A stretch of DNA of 18,710 nt from an uncultured Bacteroidales bacterium (GTDB lineage: Bacteria > Bacteroidota > Bacteroidia > Bacteroidales > Bacteroidaceae), in contig CALEFD010000041.1 in NCBI GenBank assembly GCA_937876995.1, forward strand, positions 1 to 18,710, in the 5' to 3' direction. The notes beneath the pieces are model-generated. The model made no database searches. It saw only the letters and a program-made list of their open reading frames with translations, and was not told the origin of the DNA. A program made the position numbers and the translations under genes. This document shows, one piece after another, positions 1-8,598 of the stretch (positions within the stretch are counted from its first letter, which is position 1; every line of letters starts with the position of its first letter).

Positions 1-210
1 ATGGAGGTTTGGGCATTGGAGGGCTTCGGTGCTGCCAATATCCTGCAGGAGATTCTTACCATCAAGTCTGACGATGTTATGGGTCGTGCCAAGGCTTATG
101 AGGCTATCGTGAAGGGTGATAATCTGCCACGTCCGGGTGTCCCCGAGGCAATGAACGTGTTGTTGCACGAGTTGCGAGGCCTGGCATTGTCAGTAAAGCT
201 TGAAAAATAA
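1..210 (+). CDS. rpoB: RNA polymerase beta subunit, C-terminal end (partial)
   Basis: This is the last 69 codons of the beta subunit of DNA-directed RNA polymerase. The 5' part lies outside the window, so the ATG at base 1 is an internal methionine and not a start. The sequence shows the conserved C-terminal block MEVWALEGFGAAN followed by the 'LQEILTIKSDDVMGR' region, which in known structures packs against the N-terminal zinc region of beta'. The gene ends with TAA at 208-210, and rpoC begins 34 nt later on the same strand in the usual rpoBC order. The stretch is GC-rich (about 54% over bases 1-180 by hand count), unlike most of the window. Identity is certain; only the truncation limits the description. 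Confidence 0.97.
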   Translation: MEVWALEGFGAANILQEILTIKSDDVMGRAKAYEAIVKGDNLPRPGVPEAMNVLLHELRGLALSVKLEK

Positions 211-244
211 ATGTAGGTATAAATAAGTAAAGAGATTTTGTATT

Positions 245-3200
245 ATGTCAATTAAAGATAATAAGCAACAAGCCGGTTACAGCCATATTTCAATCGGACT
301 TGCCTCTCCAGAGGAGATTTTGGCACAGTCAAGTGGCGAGGTGCTGAAGCCGGAGACTATCAACTATCGTACCTACAAGCCCGAGCGCGACGGTCTGTTC
401 TGCGAGCGCATCTTCGGTCCTGTGAAGGACTACGAGTGCCACTGCGGTAAGTACAAGCGTATCCGTTATAAGGGTATCGTCTGCGACCGATGCGGTGTTG
501 AGGTTACCGAGAAGAAGGTACGTAGAGAGCGTATGGGACACATCCAATTGGTTGTGCCTGTAGCTCATATCTGGTATTTCCGTTCACTTCCTAATAAGAT
601 GGGTTATCTGTTGGGTATTCCTACCAAACAGCTTGATTCAATTATATATTATGAACGTTACGTAGTTATTCAGCCGGGTGTATATGCCGAAGAACATGCT
701 TTGGGTAGCAACCGTTTGGATCTGCTCTCAGAAGAAGAGTATCTGGATATTATTGACAAACTTCCAAAAGATAATCAGTATCTGGAAGATTCAGATCCTA
801 ACAAGTTCGTAGCAAAGATGGGTGCTGAAGCTATCTATGATTTGCTGAGCCAGTTGGATTTGGATAAGTTGTCATACGAACTGCGTAACCGTGCTAATAC
901 AGATACATCTCAGCAGCGTAAGACCGAAGCTTTGAAGCGTCTTCAGGTTGTAGAGTCTTTCCGTGCATCACGCGAACTGAATCGTCCTGAATGGATGATT
1001 TTGAAGGTGATACCGGTTACTCCTCCTGAATTGCGTCCTTTGGTTCCGCTGGATGGTGGTCGTTTTGCTACTTCCGATCTGAATGATCTGTATCGTCGCG
1101 TTATAATTAGAAATAACCGTCTGAAACGTCTTATTGAAATTAAGGCTCCGGAGGTTATTCTGCGTAACGAAAAACGTATGCTTCAGGAAGCTGTTGACAG
1201 CTTGTTCGATAACAGCCGTAAGGCAAGTGCAGTTAAATCGGAAGCTAACCGTCCGTTGAAATCACTTTCAGATTCACTGAAGGGTAAGCAGGGACGTTTC
1301 CGTCAGAACTTGCTTGGTAAGCGTGTTGACTATTCTGCACGTTCAGTTATTGTGGTTGGTCCTGAACTGAAGATGGGTGAATGCGGTATTCCAAAACTGA
1401 TGGCTGCAGAACTTTTCAAACCATTCATTATCCGTAAGTTGATAGAACGTGGTATTGTAAAGACTGTAAAATCGGCTAAGAAGATTGTAGATAGAAAGGA
1501 TCCTATTGTTTGGGATATTCTGGAATATGTAATGAAGGGTCATCCGGTACTTTTGAACCGTGCGCCGACACTTCACCGTCTGGGTATCCAGGCGTTCCAG
1601 CCTAAGATGATTGAAGGTAAAGCAATTCAGTTGCACCCGTTAGCATGTACAGCGTTTAACGCCGACTTTGACGGTGACCAGATGGCTGTTCACTTGCCAT
1701 TGAGCAATGAAGCTGTTTTGGAAGCACAGATGCTTATGCTTCAGTCTCATAATATCCTGAATCCTGCAAACGGTGCTCCTATTACAGTGCCTTCACAGGA
1801 TATGGTATTGGGTCTGTATTATATAACAAAATTGCGTAAGGGTGCTATGGGTGAAGGCTTGACCTTCTACGGACCTGAAGAGGCTCTTATTGCATATAAC
1901 GAAGGTAAAGTTGATATTCATGCTATAGTTAAGGTGATGGTTGACGATGTTAACGAAGAGGGTGAAGCTATCAAGCACTTGGTAGAGACATCTGTAGGTC
2001 GTGTAATCGTAAACGAGATTGTACCTAACGAAGTTGGTTTTATCAACTACATCATATCAAAGAAGACTTTGCGCGATCTTATCAGCGAAGTTATTAAGAA
2101 GGTAGGTGTTGCACGTGCTTGCGAATTCCTGGATGGTATTAAGAACTTAGGTTACCAGATGGCGTTCAAGGGTGGTTTGTCATTCAACTTGAGTGATATT
2201 ATTATTCCTGAAGAGAAAGAACAGCTTGTAGCTAAAGGTAACGAAGAAGTTGAAGGTATCTTGGCAGAATATAACATGGGTCTTATAACCGATAACGAAC
2301 GTTATAATAAGGTGATTGACGTTTGGACTCACGTTAACGAAGATCTTTCTAAGGTTCTTATGAAGACTATCTCTTCTGACGATCAGGGCTTCAACTCAGT
2401 ATATATGATGCTTGATTCCGGTGCCCGTGGTTCTAAGGAGCAGATTCGTCAGCTTTCAGGTATGCGTGGTCTGATGGCTAAACCTCAGAAGGCCGGTGCA
2501 GAAGGCGCTCAGATTATTGAGAACCCAATTCTTTCTAACTTTAAGGAGGGATTGAGCGTGCTTGAGTACTTTATCTCTACTCACGGTGCTCGTAAGGGTC
2601 TTGCCGATACCGCTTTGAAGACTGCCGATGCCGGTTATCTGACTCGTCGTCTTGTTGACGTTTCTCACGATGTTATCATTACCGAAGAGGATTGTGGTAC
2701 ATTGCGTGGCTTGGTATGTTCAGCTCTTAAAGAGAACGAAGAGGTTGTTGCATCACTCTATGATAGAATTTTGGGCCGTGTTTCTGTACACGATGTTATT
2801 CACCCAACAACAGGTGAACTGCTAGTAGCAGGTGGACAGGAGATTACAGAAGCTATTGCCAAGAAGATAAGCGATTCACCTATTGAAAGTGTAGAAATAC
2901 GTTCAGTATTGACTTGCGAAAGCAAACATGGTGTATGTGCTAAGTGTTATGGCCGTAACCTGGCTACCGGTCGTTTGGTAGAGAAGGGCGAGGCTGTAGG
3001 TGTTATTGCAGCACAGTCAATTGGTGAACCTGGTACTCAGCTTACATTGCGTACTTTCCACGCCGGTGGTACCGCTTCTAACATTGCTGCAAATTCACGT
3101 TTGGTTGCAAAATACGATTGCCGCATAGAATTTGATGAATTGCGCGTTGTAGAAGCTACAAAGGCTACAGGAGAAAATGTACAGGTAATTGTAGGTCGTC

Positions 3201-4534
3201 TTGGTGAAGCTAAGTTTATTGATGAAAATACCGGTATTGCACTTTCTACCCATACTTTGCCATACGGTTCTACACTCTATGTGAAGGAGGGCGATAAGGT
3301 TAAGAAGGGTGATTTGATTGCTGAATGGGATCCATTTAACGCTCTTATCATAACAGAAGTAGCCGGTACAGTTAAACTTGAATCAGTAATTGAAAACGTT
3401 ACATATAAGGTAGAATCTGACGAATCTACCGGTTTGGAAGAGATTATCATCATAGAAACCAGAGATAAGGTTAAGATTCCTACAGCTCTTATTGTTGACG
3501 AAAATGGTGAAGTACTGCGTTCATATAACTTACCTGTAGGTGGTCACGTAGTTATCAAAGATGGTCAGAAATTGGCTGCCGGCGATACTCTTGTTAAGAT
3601 TCCACGTGTTCAGGGTAAGGCTGGTGATATTACCGGTGGTCTGCCACGTGTAACTGAATTGTTCGAGGCTCGTAACCCGTCTAATCCTGCAGTTGTTGCT
3701 GAAATTGATGGTACAGTTCACATGGGTAAGATTAAGCGTGGTAACCGTGAGATTTCTGTTGTATCAAGAACAGGCGATGAAAAGAAGTATTTGGTTGCTT
3801 TGTCAAAACAGATTCTTGTTCAGGAAGGCGACTATGTACGTGCAGGAACCCCATTGTCGGATGGTGCTATTACTCCATCAGATATTTTGGCAATTAAAGG
3901 TCCTACCGCTGTTCAGGAATATATCGTAAACGAAGTTCAGGATGTATATCGTCTGCAGGGTGTTAAGATTAATGACAAGCACTTTGAGATTATTGTACGT
4001 CAGATGATGCGTAAGGTGGAAATTGATGAACCGGGTGATACTCGTTTCTTGCCACAGCAGAGTGTTGACAAACTTGAATTTATGGAAGAGAACGATAGAA
4101 TCTGGGGCAAAAAGGTTGTTACCAATGCCGGTGATTCTGAAAACTTGCACGAAGGACAGATTGTTACAGCACGTAAGTTACGTGATGAGAACTCAATGCT
4201 TAAACGTAAAGATATGCGTTTGGTTCAGGTTCGTGATGCTGTTCCTGCAACATCAACTCAGGTACTTCAGGGTATTACAAGAGCTGCGTTGGCTACTCAG
4301 AGCTTTATGTCTGCTGCATCTTTCCAGGAGACAACAAAGGTTCTTAACGAAGCTGCAATTAATGGTAAATCGGATAGCTTGTTAGGTATGAAGGAGAACG
4401 TAATTTGCGGTCACTTGATTCCTGCAGGTACCGGTCTGCGTGACTTCGAAAAGATTGTTGTTGGAAGTAAAGAGGAGTATGATCGTGTTCAGGCAAGCCG
4501 CGATGCTATTGTTGACCTGAATTTTTCAAGATGA
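245..4534 (+). CDS. rpoC: DNA-directed RNA polymerase subunit beta'
   Basis: This is the full-length beta' subunit (1429 aa), which forms the clamp and active centre of RNA polymerase. Visible landmarks are the N-terminal zinc site C65/C67/C80/C83, the Mg-binding motif NADFDGDQ with aspartates 474, 476 and 478, the second zinc site C817/C891/C898/C901, and the bridge-helix/trigger-loop region with GEAVGVIAAQSIGEPGTQLT. From memory the protein matches Bacteroides RpoC almost throughout, including the long C-terminal region. The ATG at 245 gives the family's usual N-terminus (…ISIGLASPEEIL). It lacks a clear Shine-Dalgarno sequence, which is normal in this phylum. It is cotranscribed with rpoB. 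Oddity: the first ~100 codons are GC-rich with C-ending codons, whereas from about base 545 the gene switches to AT-rich codon use. Confidence 0.98.
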   Translation: MSIKDNKQQAGYSHISIGLASPEEILAQSSGEVLKPETINYRTYKPERDGLFCERIFGPVKDYECHCGKYKRIRYKGIVCDRCGVEVTEKKVRRERMGHIQLVVPVAHIWYFRSLPNKMGYLLGIPTKQLDSIIYYERYVVIQPGVYAEEHALGSNRLDLLSEEEYLDIIDKLPKDNQYLEDSDPNKFVAKMGAEAIYDLLSQLDLDKLSYELRNRANTDTSQQRKTEALKRLQVVESFRASRELNRPEWMILKVIPVTPPELRPLVPLDGGRFATSDLNDLYRRVIIRNNRLKRLIEIKAPEVILRNEKRMLQEAVDSLFDNSRKASAVKSEANRPLKSLSDSLKGKQGRFRQNLLGKRVDYSARSVIVVGPELKMGECGIPKLMAAELFKPFIIRKLIERGIVKTVKSAKKIVDRKDPIVWDILEYVMKGHPVLLNRAPTLHRLGIQAFQPKMIEGKAIQLHPLACTAFNADFDGDQMAVHLPLSNEAVLEAQMLMLQSHNILNPANGAPITVPSQDMVLGLYYITKLRKGAMGEGLTFYGPEEALIAYNEGKVDIHAIVKVMVDDVNEEGEAIKHLVETSVGRVIVNEIVPNEVGFINYIISKKTLRDLISEVIKKVGVARACEFLDGIKNLGYQMAFKGGLSFNLSDIIIPEEKEQLVAKGNEEVEGILAEYNMGLITDNERYNKVIDVWTHVNEDLSKVLMKTISSDDQGFNSVYMMLDSGARGSKEQIRQLSGMRGLMAKPQKAGAEGAQIIENPILSNFKEGLSVLEYFISTHGARKGLADTALKTADAGYLTRRLVDVSHDVIITEEDCGTLRGLVCSALKENEEVVASLYDRILGRVSVHDVIHPTTGELLVAGGQEITEAIAKKISDSPIESVEIRSVLTCESKHGVCAKCYGRNLATGRLVEKGEAVGVIAAQSIGEPGTQLTLRTFHAGGTASNIAANSRLVAKYDCRIEFDELRVVEATKATGENVQVIVGRLGEAKFIDENTGIALSTHTLPYGSTLYVKEGDKVKKGDLIAEWDPFNALIITEVAGTVKLESVIENVTYKVESDESTGLEEIIIIETRDKVKIPTALIVDENGEVLRSYNLPVGGHVVIKDGQKLAAGDTLVKIPRVQGKAGDITGGLPRVTELFEARNPSNPAVVAEIDGTVHMGKIKRGNREISVVSRTGDEKKYLVALSKQILVQEGDYVRAGTPLSDGAITPSDILAIKGPTAVQEYIVNEVQDVYRLQGVKINDKHFEIIVRQMMRKVEIDEPGDTRFLPQQSVDKLEFMEENDRIWGKKVVTNAGDSENLHEGQIVTARKLRDENSMLKRKDMRLVQVRDAVPATSTQVLQGITRAALATQSFMSAASFQETTKVLNEAAINGKSDSLLGMKENVICGHLIPAGTGLRDFEKIVVGSKEEYDRVQASRDAIVDLNFSR

Positions 4535-4557
4535 TTGATTAATACTTGATATTAAGT

Positions 4558-4591
4558 AGAGAGGGTGGTTGAAATTTCAGCCACCCTCTCT
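4558..4591. terminator. Bidirectional hairpin terminator between rpoC and dgt
   Basis: An 11-bp perfect stem (AGAGAGGGTGG at 4558-4568 with CCACCCTCTCT at 4581-4591) is extended inward by the TGAAATTTCA palindrome, giving about 16 pairs including one G-U. It sits between two convergent genes, 24 nt after the rpoC stop codon and 27 nt from the dgt stop codon. The T-tract is weak on both sides, but stem strength and position make it the likely shared terminator. Confidence 0.75.
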
Positions 4592-4617
4592 CGCTTATTT
4601 GCAGTATGTAAGGTTGT

Positions 4618-5955
4618 TTATACTGCCGGCAGACTGTTGCCGTTTATTTTTCTATATACATCAAGTGCATATACATCGGTCATTCCACTTATGTAATCCA
4701 ATACGGCAAGTATCTTTGTGTAGGTATCTGTAGCTGCAATCTCATATTGGCTGCTTACCCTGCCTATCAGTAGTTTGGAGTATTCGTTTTCCGGATTCAT
4801 TACTGCGTTGACCATAATATCAAGCAGTGTACTTATTATCTGAAAACCTGCCAATTCCACATCGAGCACCTCTTTTGAACGGTAAATTCTGTTGAATGAA
4901 ATCTTAGCACAGGTTTTATATGCTTCTTTCATTCGTGGAGTAATATTATCTATGAGTGAACCGCAGAATGTGCCATTCATTATGGCCGATTCGTTGTCTA
5001 AAAATACTTGAGTACACTCTTTGATAAGAAGTCCAATAAGTTTGGAACGTAGATATGATACCTGTTCGTTTACATCGCTTACCATTGAGATAATTCCCTC
5101 TATGTGTTGTTTTTCATCTTCAGCAATGAATGCCATCATCAACTCTTTTGTTTCAGCAGTGGACAATAGCTTAAGTTTGTGAGCATCCTCTAAATCCATA
5201 AGCAGGTAACAGATATCGTCGGCTGCTTCTACCAAATATACTAATGGATAACGTACATATTTTAGATATTCACCTTCTGCAGAAAGACGAATTATGCCCA
5301 ATTCATCGGCAATTTTCTTGAATATAGGGGCTTCGCTGTCAAAGAAACCAAACTTATTCTTCTGTTCGGCATAGATTGATGAATAGGGGTATTTTACAAT
5401 AGATGCCAAAGTAGAATAGGTCATAGCAAAACCTCCTTTTCTACGTCCTAAAAATTGATGTGCCAACAAACGGAAGGCATTTGCGTTTCCTTCAAAGTTT
5501 ATGATATCTGTCCATTGGGCCATATTATCTTTGAACGATTCTTCCAGATAGCCTCCTTTTCCCTGTTTGAAAAAGGCTGAAATAGCTTTTTCACCCGAAT
5601 GACCGAATGGAGGATTTCCCATATCGTGCGCTAAACAGGCTGTAGATACTATGTTGCCAATTTCCGGAACAAAAGTGTTTCCTAATGAAGCATTTCTTTC
5701 TATTAGGTGTTTAGCTATGTTGTTACCTAAAGAACGACCTACGCACGATACTTCCAAACTGTGTGTTAGACGGTTATGTACAAAAACACTTCCCGGTAAT
5801 GGAAACACTTGTGTTTTATTTTGCAATCTTCTAAAAGGAGCAGAGAAAATAACTCTGTCGTAATCGCGCAGAAAAACAGATCTGTCATCGCGTTCTACGG
5901 TATGTATATCTTCCATTCCTAATCTTTTGTTGGAGATAAGTCTTTCCCAATTCAT
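4618..5955 (-). CDS. dgt: Deoxyguanosinetriphosphate triphosphohydrolase-like protein (HD domain)
   Basis: This cytosolic HD-superfamily enzyme is predicted to hydrolyse dGTP, or dNTPs generally, to the deoxynucleoside plus triphosphate. Counted from the ATG at 5955 (445 aa), the metal-binding H…HD…D set is H65 in NRLTHSLEV, H110-D111 in LAHDMGNPPFGH, and D247 in EAADDI. The typical 'FSAPFRRLQNKTQVFPLP' block precedes it. The frame stays open to an ATG at 5982, nine codons upstream, but that version would overlap a good -7 box. Relatives also start MNWE…LIS, so 5955 is preferred. The gene is divergent from dut, another dNTP-cleaning enzyme, and convergent with rpoC. Whether it acts on dGTP only or is a broad, allosterically controlled dNTPase cannot be read from the sequence. 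Confidence 0.93.
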   Translation of the reverse strand: MNWERLISNKRLGMEDIHTVERDDRSVFLRDYDRVIFSAPFRRLQNKTQVFPLPGSVFVHNRLTHSLEVSCVGRSLGNNIAKHLIERNASLGNTFVPEIGNIVSTACLAHDMGNPPFGHSGEKAISAFFKQGKGGYLEESFKDNMAQWTDIINFEGNANAFRLLAHQFLGRRKGGFAMTYSTLASIVKYPYSSIYAEQKNKFGFFDSEAPIFKKIADELGIIRLSAEGEYLKYVRYPLVYLVEAADDICYLLMDLEDAHKLKLLSTAETKELMMAFIAEDEKQHIEGIISMVSDVNEQVSYLRSKLIGLLIKECTQVFLDNESAIMNGTFCGSLIDNITPRMKEAYKTCAKISFNRIYRSKEVLDVELAGFQIISTLLDIMVNAVMNPENEYSKLLIGRVSSQYEIAATDTYTKILAVLDYISGMTDVYALDVYRKINGNSLPAV

Positions 5956-5979
5956 TGATATCTTCTTAAAGTTTATCTT

Positions 5980-6012
5980 CAAAAGTAATTGTTTTGTATC
6001 ATTTAAACCAAA
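5980..6012 (-). promoter_or_regulatory. Bacteroidota-type promoter of dgt
   Basis: Reading leftward, TTTG (plus strand CAAA at 6009-6012) is followed after 21 nt by TACTTTTG (plus strand CAAAAGTA at 5980-5987). This fits the TTTG-N19-21-TAnnTTTG pattern of the primary sigma factor in this phylum. Transcription would begin around 5973-5976 and reach the ATG at 5955 after a short leader. Confidence 0.7.
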
Positions 6013-6040
6013 TTATAATTAGTTTTTTGCTGAAATTGTG

Positions 6041-6048
6041 TACTTTCG
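6041..6048 (+). promoter_or_regulatory. Possible -7 box for the dut operon
   Basis: TACTTTCG differs from TAnnTTTG by one base and lies 26 nt before the dut ATG. I see no TTTG at the expected distance upstream, so this is only the best candidate for the promoter of the dut-TPR-DUF4292-envC operon. Confidence 0.35.
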
Positions 6049-6074
6049 CTTTTAGAAACCGCAAGTAAACAAAT

Positions 6075-6506
6075 ATGAAGGTACAAATTATAAATCGTTC
6101 GCATCATCCACTGCCTGAGTATGCAACTGAATTGTCGGCAGGAATGGATTTGAGAGCCAATATAGATGCTCCTATAGTTTTAAAACCAATGCAGCGTTGC
6201 ATTATTCCTACAGGCTTGTATATGGCACTGCCGGCAGGTTATGAAGCTCAGGTAAGACCCCGTAGCGGACTTGCTATAAAGAAGGGTATTACAGTTCTGA
6301 ATTCTCCGGGAACCATAGATGCCGATTATCGTGGTGAGGTAGGTGTTATTCTTATTAATCTGTCTCAGGAAGATTGGACTGTAACCGATGGTGAGCGTAT
6401 TGCTCAGATGGTTATAGCGCGTCACGAGCAGGTGGAGTGGAATCAGGTAGAAATACTTGATGAAACAGAACGCGGGGCAGGTGGTTTTGGTCATAGCGGT
6501 ATTTGA
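6075..6506 (+). CDS. dut: Deoxyuridine 5'-triphosphate nucleotidohydrolase (dUTPase)
   Basis: This is the trimeric dUTPase that converts dUTP to dUMP and pyrophosphate, keeping uracil out of DNA and supplying dTMP synthesis. All five family motifs are present in 143 aa: AGMDLRA (22-28), RPRSGLA (61-67), GTIDADYRGEV (79-89, with catalytic D82 and the uracil-stacking Y85), ERIAQMV (107-113) and the C-terminal glycine-rich arm RGAGGFGHSG (133-142). The length is normal for the family. It is the first gene of a four-gene operon, and the next start lies 2 nt after its TGA. It is divergent from dgt, so two dNTP-pool enzymes share one intergenic region. Confidence 0.97.
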   Translation: MKVQIINRSHHPLPEYATELSAGMDLRANIDAPIVLKPMQRCIIPTGLYMALPAGYEAQVRPRSGLAIKKGITVLNSPGTIDADYRGEVGVILINLSQEDWTVTDGERIAQMVIARHEQVEWNQVEILDETERGAGGFGHSGI

Positions 6507-6508
6507 TT

Positions 6509-7795
6509 ATGAGAATCCGTAATCTTCTGTTGCTGGTTTTACTGTGCGCATTAAGTTCGTGCAGTATGCTACGTAGTATAGGTATTTCAACAAAACAACA
6601 GGATGATGTAACGGATTATGATGATTTCCGTAGAGATTATTTTTATTATGAGGCATTGAATCAGATGCAACAGGAGAATTACGATGCTGCTTTTCAGCTG
6701 TTGAATTATTGTAACAAGATAGATAGTACATCGGCAGCAGTTAATTATAATTTGGCACAGTTGTATATTCTTCTGAACGATAAGACCAGAACAACTGAAT
6801 TGTTGAATCTTGCAATAAAACAGGACCCTGACAATTACTGGTACTATAATCTTACCGGACTTTACTACGCACAAAATCACAAACCATATCAGGCCATATC
6901 TCTTTTTGAAGAGATGATGAATAGGTTCCCTACACGCACAGAGGTTCTTATGACGTTGGCAGAACTTTATGATGAAACGCGCCAGTACGATAAGGAGTTG
7001 CAGATGCTGAACAGATATGCTGTAATAGAGGATGTGTGGGATGAACTCTCTTCGCAACGTTTTCTATGTTATCTGCGTATGGGTGAGATAGATTCGGCCT
7101 ACTATGAGATAGAAGATAATTTTGGCGATATGGTACAGATTTTATCGCAGAGTGTAAATAATCTTGCAGGGGTAAATCTTGTATTGAGACTTTGTGAAAC
7201 TGCATTGAAGAATAATCCTAAGTTGTCTGCTGCTTACTATTATTCCGCAATATCGATGTTCCAGATACAAGATGAAGAGAACTCTTTGGCTATTCTTGCA
7301 GATGGCATAGAGATGGTTCCGGATAGTATAGGAAAGGCTTCTCTTTATGGTCTGCGCAGTGAATTATATTATACTATGGGACGTCCTGACGATGCGTTTT
7401 TGGACTACGATTCCACTTTGTTGTATAATCCTAACGATATTGGTGTGCAGAATAACTATGCGTATTATCTGTCGGTAGCCGGTAAAGATTTGGAAAAGGC
7501 ATTAAGAATGAGCGCCAATACACTAAAAGCAGAACCAAATAATCCTACATATTTGGATACGTATGCCTGGATTCTGTTTAAGATGAAACGTTACCAGGAG
7601 GCAAAAGAGTATATAATTCGTGCTCTTAATGAAGAGGGAGAAAAGTCGGCTGATGTGGTTGAACATTATGGCGATATACTTTATATGTGTGGAGATATAG
7701 AGGGTGCAGTGGAAAATTGGCACAAAGCAGTTAGGTTGAATAGTACATCGCCTACACTGCAGGAGAAAATAAATCAGGAAAAATATATAGAGTAA
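6509..7795 (+). CDS. Tetratricopeptide-repeat lipoprotein
   Basis: This is a 428-aa predicted lipoprotein built mainly of TPR repeats. The N-terminus is a lipoprotein signal peptide (MRIRNLLLLVLLCALSSC) with lipidated C18. No acidic surface-export signal follows the cysteine, so a periplasm-facing anchor is likely. TPR-like helical pairs are visible at about residues 45-160 and again at 260-415, each with the alternating small/aromatic pattern (for example 'NLTGLYYAQNHKPYQAISLFEEMM'). A TTG two codons upstream could also start the frame, but the ATG at 6509 gives a clean signal peptide. It lies 2 nt after dut and 2 nt before the DUF4292 gene. TPR proteins are scaffolds; the position beside envelope genes suggests a role in outer-membrane or peptidoglycan assembly, but no specific partner can be named. 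Confidence 0.88.
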   Translation: MRIRNLLLLVLLCALSSCSMLRSIGISTKQQDDVTDYDDFRRDYFYYEALNQMQQENYDAAFQLLNYCNKIDSTSAAVNYNLAQLYILLNDKTRTTELLNLAIKQDPDNYWYYNLTGLYYAQNHKPYQAISLFEEMMNRFPTRTEVLMTLAELYDETRQYDKELQMLNRYAVIEDVWDELSSQRFLCYLRMGEIDSAYYEIEDNFGDMVQILSQSVNNLAGVNLVLRLCETALKNNPKLSAAYYYSAISMFQIQDEENSLAILADGIEMVPDSIGKASLYGLRSELYYTMGRPDDAFLDYDSTLLYNPNDIGVQNNYAYYLSVAGKDLEKALRMSANTLKAEPNNPTYLDTYAWILFKMKRYQEAKEYIIRALNEEGEKSADVVEHYGDILYMCGDIEGAVENWHKAVRLNSTSPTLQEKINQEKYIE

Positions 7796-7797
7796 AT

Positions 7798-8598
7798 ATG
7801 AGAATATTTTATAAGGTTTCAGGTTTACTATTGATGTTGTTTTTTGTAGCATCTTGTGGTACAACCGGTACTGTCAAAAAACAAAAATTGTCAAAAGCCG
7901 AGGATAATTATGTTACTTTGGCAAAACAGATGTTAGATACTCCTGTAAATCCGGAGATAACTGCCGATACAAAGATAAAGCTGGGTATGGGTAGTTACGA
8001 TGCTACACTTAAGATGCGTTGGAACGAGAGTATCCAGATAAGTGTAACTATGTTAGGCATAATGGAGATTATACGCATAGAGTGTCTGCCCGATATGATT
8101 GTCTTTATAGACAGAAGCTCACAAAAATATGCAGTAGAACATTATGCCGATGTGCCATACAGAAACTTTACAGGTCTGGATTTTTATTCTCTGCAGGCAC
8201 TGTTTTGGAATAAAATTTTTGTGCCGGGATATGCAGATCCTGAAATGGCAATTCAAAAGATTAAGATGTCTGAACAGACAGAAACAGGTTTGACTTTAAC
8301 ATCTACGGAATACGATTATGTATTCAAAATAGATTCAAACAAACATCTGTTGCAAACATCTAAAAGCGGTTTGGGATATAACGTATCTGTGAATTACGGT
8401 AACTTTAAGCAGATGTCAGAGAGTGTGGTTATTCCTCATAATATTGATTTGGAATTTAACTTAACAGGTCATACAAGTAAAATTGGCATTGTGTTGGATG
8501 ATGTTTCCATAGAGAAGGGTAATTGGCCTAACAGAACATCTGTTAGCACCAGATATAAACGTTACAAGATTAAAGAGATATTGGATCCGTTTCTATGA
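7798..8598 (+). CDS. DUF4292 lipoprotein, possibly LolB-like
   Basis: This 266-aa predicted lipoprotein has signal peptide MRIFYKVSGLLLMLFFVASC with lipidated C20 and a GTTGT linker. The mature part is mostly short beta-strand-like segments. The 'A-T-L-K-M-R-W-N…ISVTMLGIMEIIRIECLPD…VFIDRSSQKY' stretch (about residues 70-110) is the hallmark of the DUF4292 family as I remember it. Its rhythm resembles LolB/LolA-type lipoprotein-binding folds (basic/aromatic strand, small-residue loop, strand ending in an aspartate-rich turn). I therefore infer, without proof, a role in handling lipoproteins or lipids at the outer membrane. Translation is coupled to envC by an ATGA overlap. Family membership is fairly secure; the function is inference. 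Confidence 0.82.
   Translation: MRIFYKVSGLLLMLFFVASCGTTGTVKKQKLSKAEDNYVTLAKQMLDTPVNPEITADTKIKLGMGSYDATLKMRWNESIQISVTMLGIMEIIRIECLPDMIVFIDRSSQKYAVEHYADVPYRNFTGLDFYSLQALFWNKIFVPGYADPEMAIQKIKMSEQTETGLTLTSTEYDYVFKIDSNKHLLQTSKSGLGYNVSVNYGNFKQMSESVVIPHNIDLEFNLTGHTSKIGIVLDDVSIEKGNWPNRTSVSTRYKRYKIKEILDPFL

Noticed and set aside
4023..4385. A 120-codon frame on the plus strand inside rpoC
   Set aside because: It lies in another frame of the conserved RpoC C-terminus, with a Leu/Arg/Gln-rich composition and no family resemblance.
6587..7057. A 156-codon open frame on the minus strand inside the TPR gene
   Set aside because: It is fully antisense to a clear TPR lipoprotein gene. Its predicted product is Ile/Cys/His-rich with no recognisable domain, as expected from the complement of AT-rich codons.
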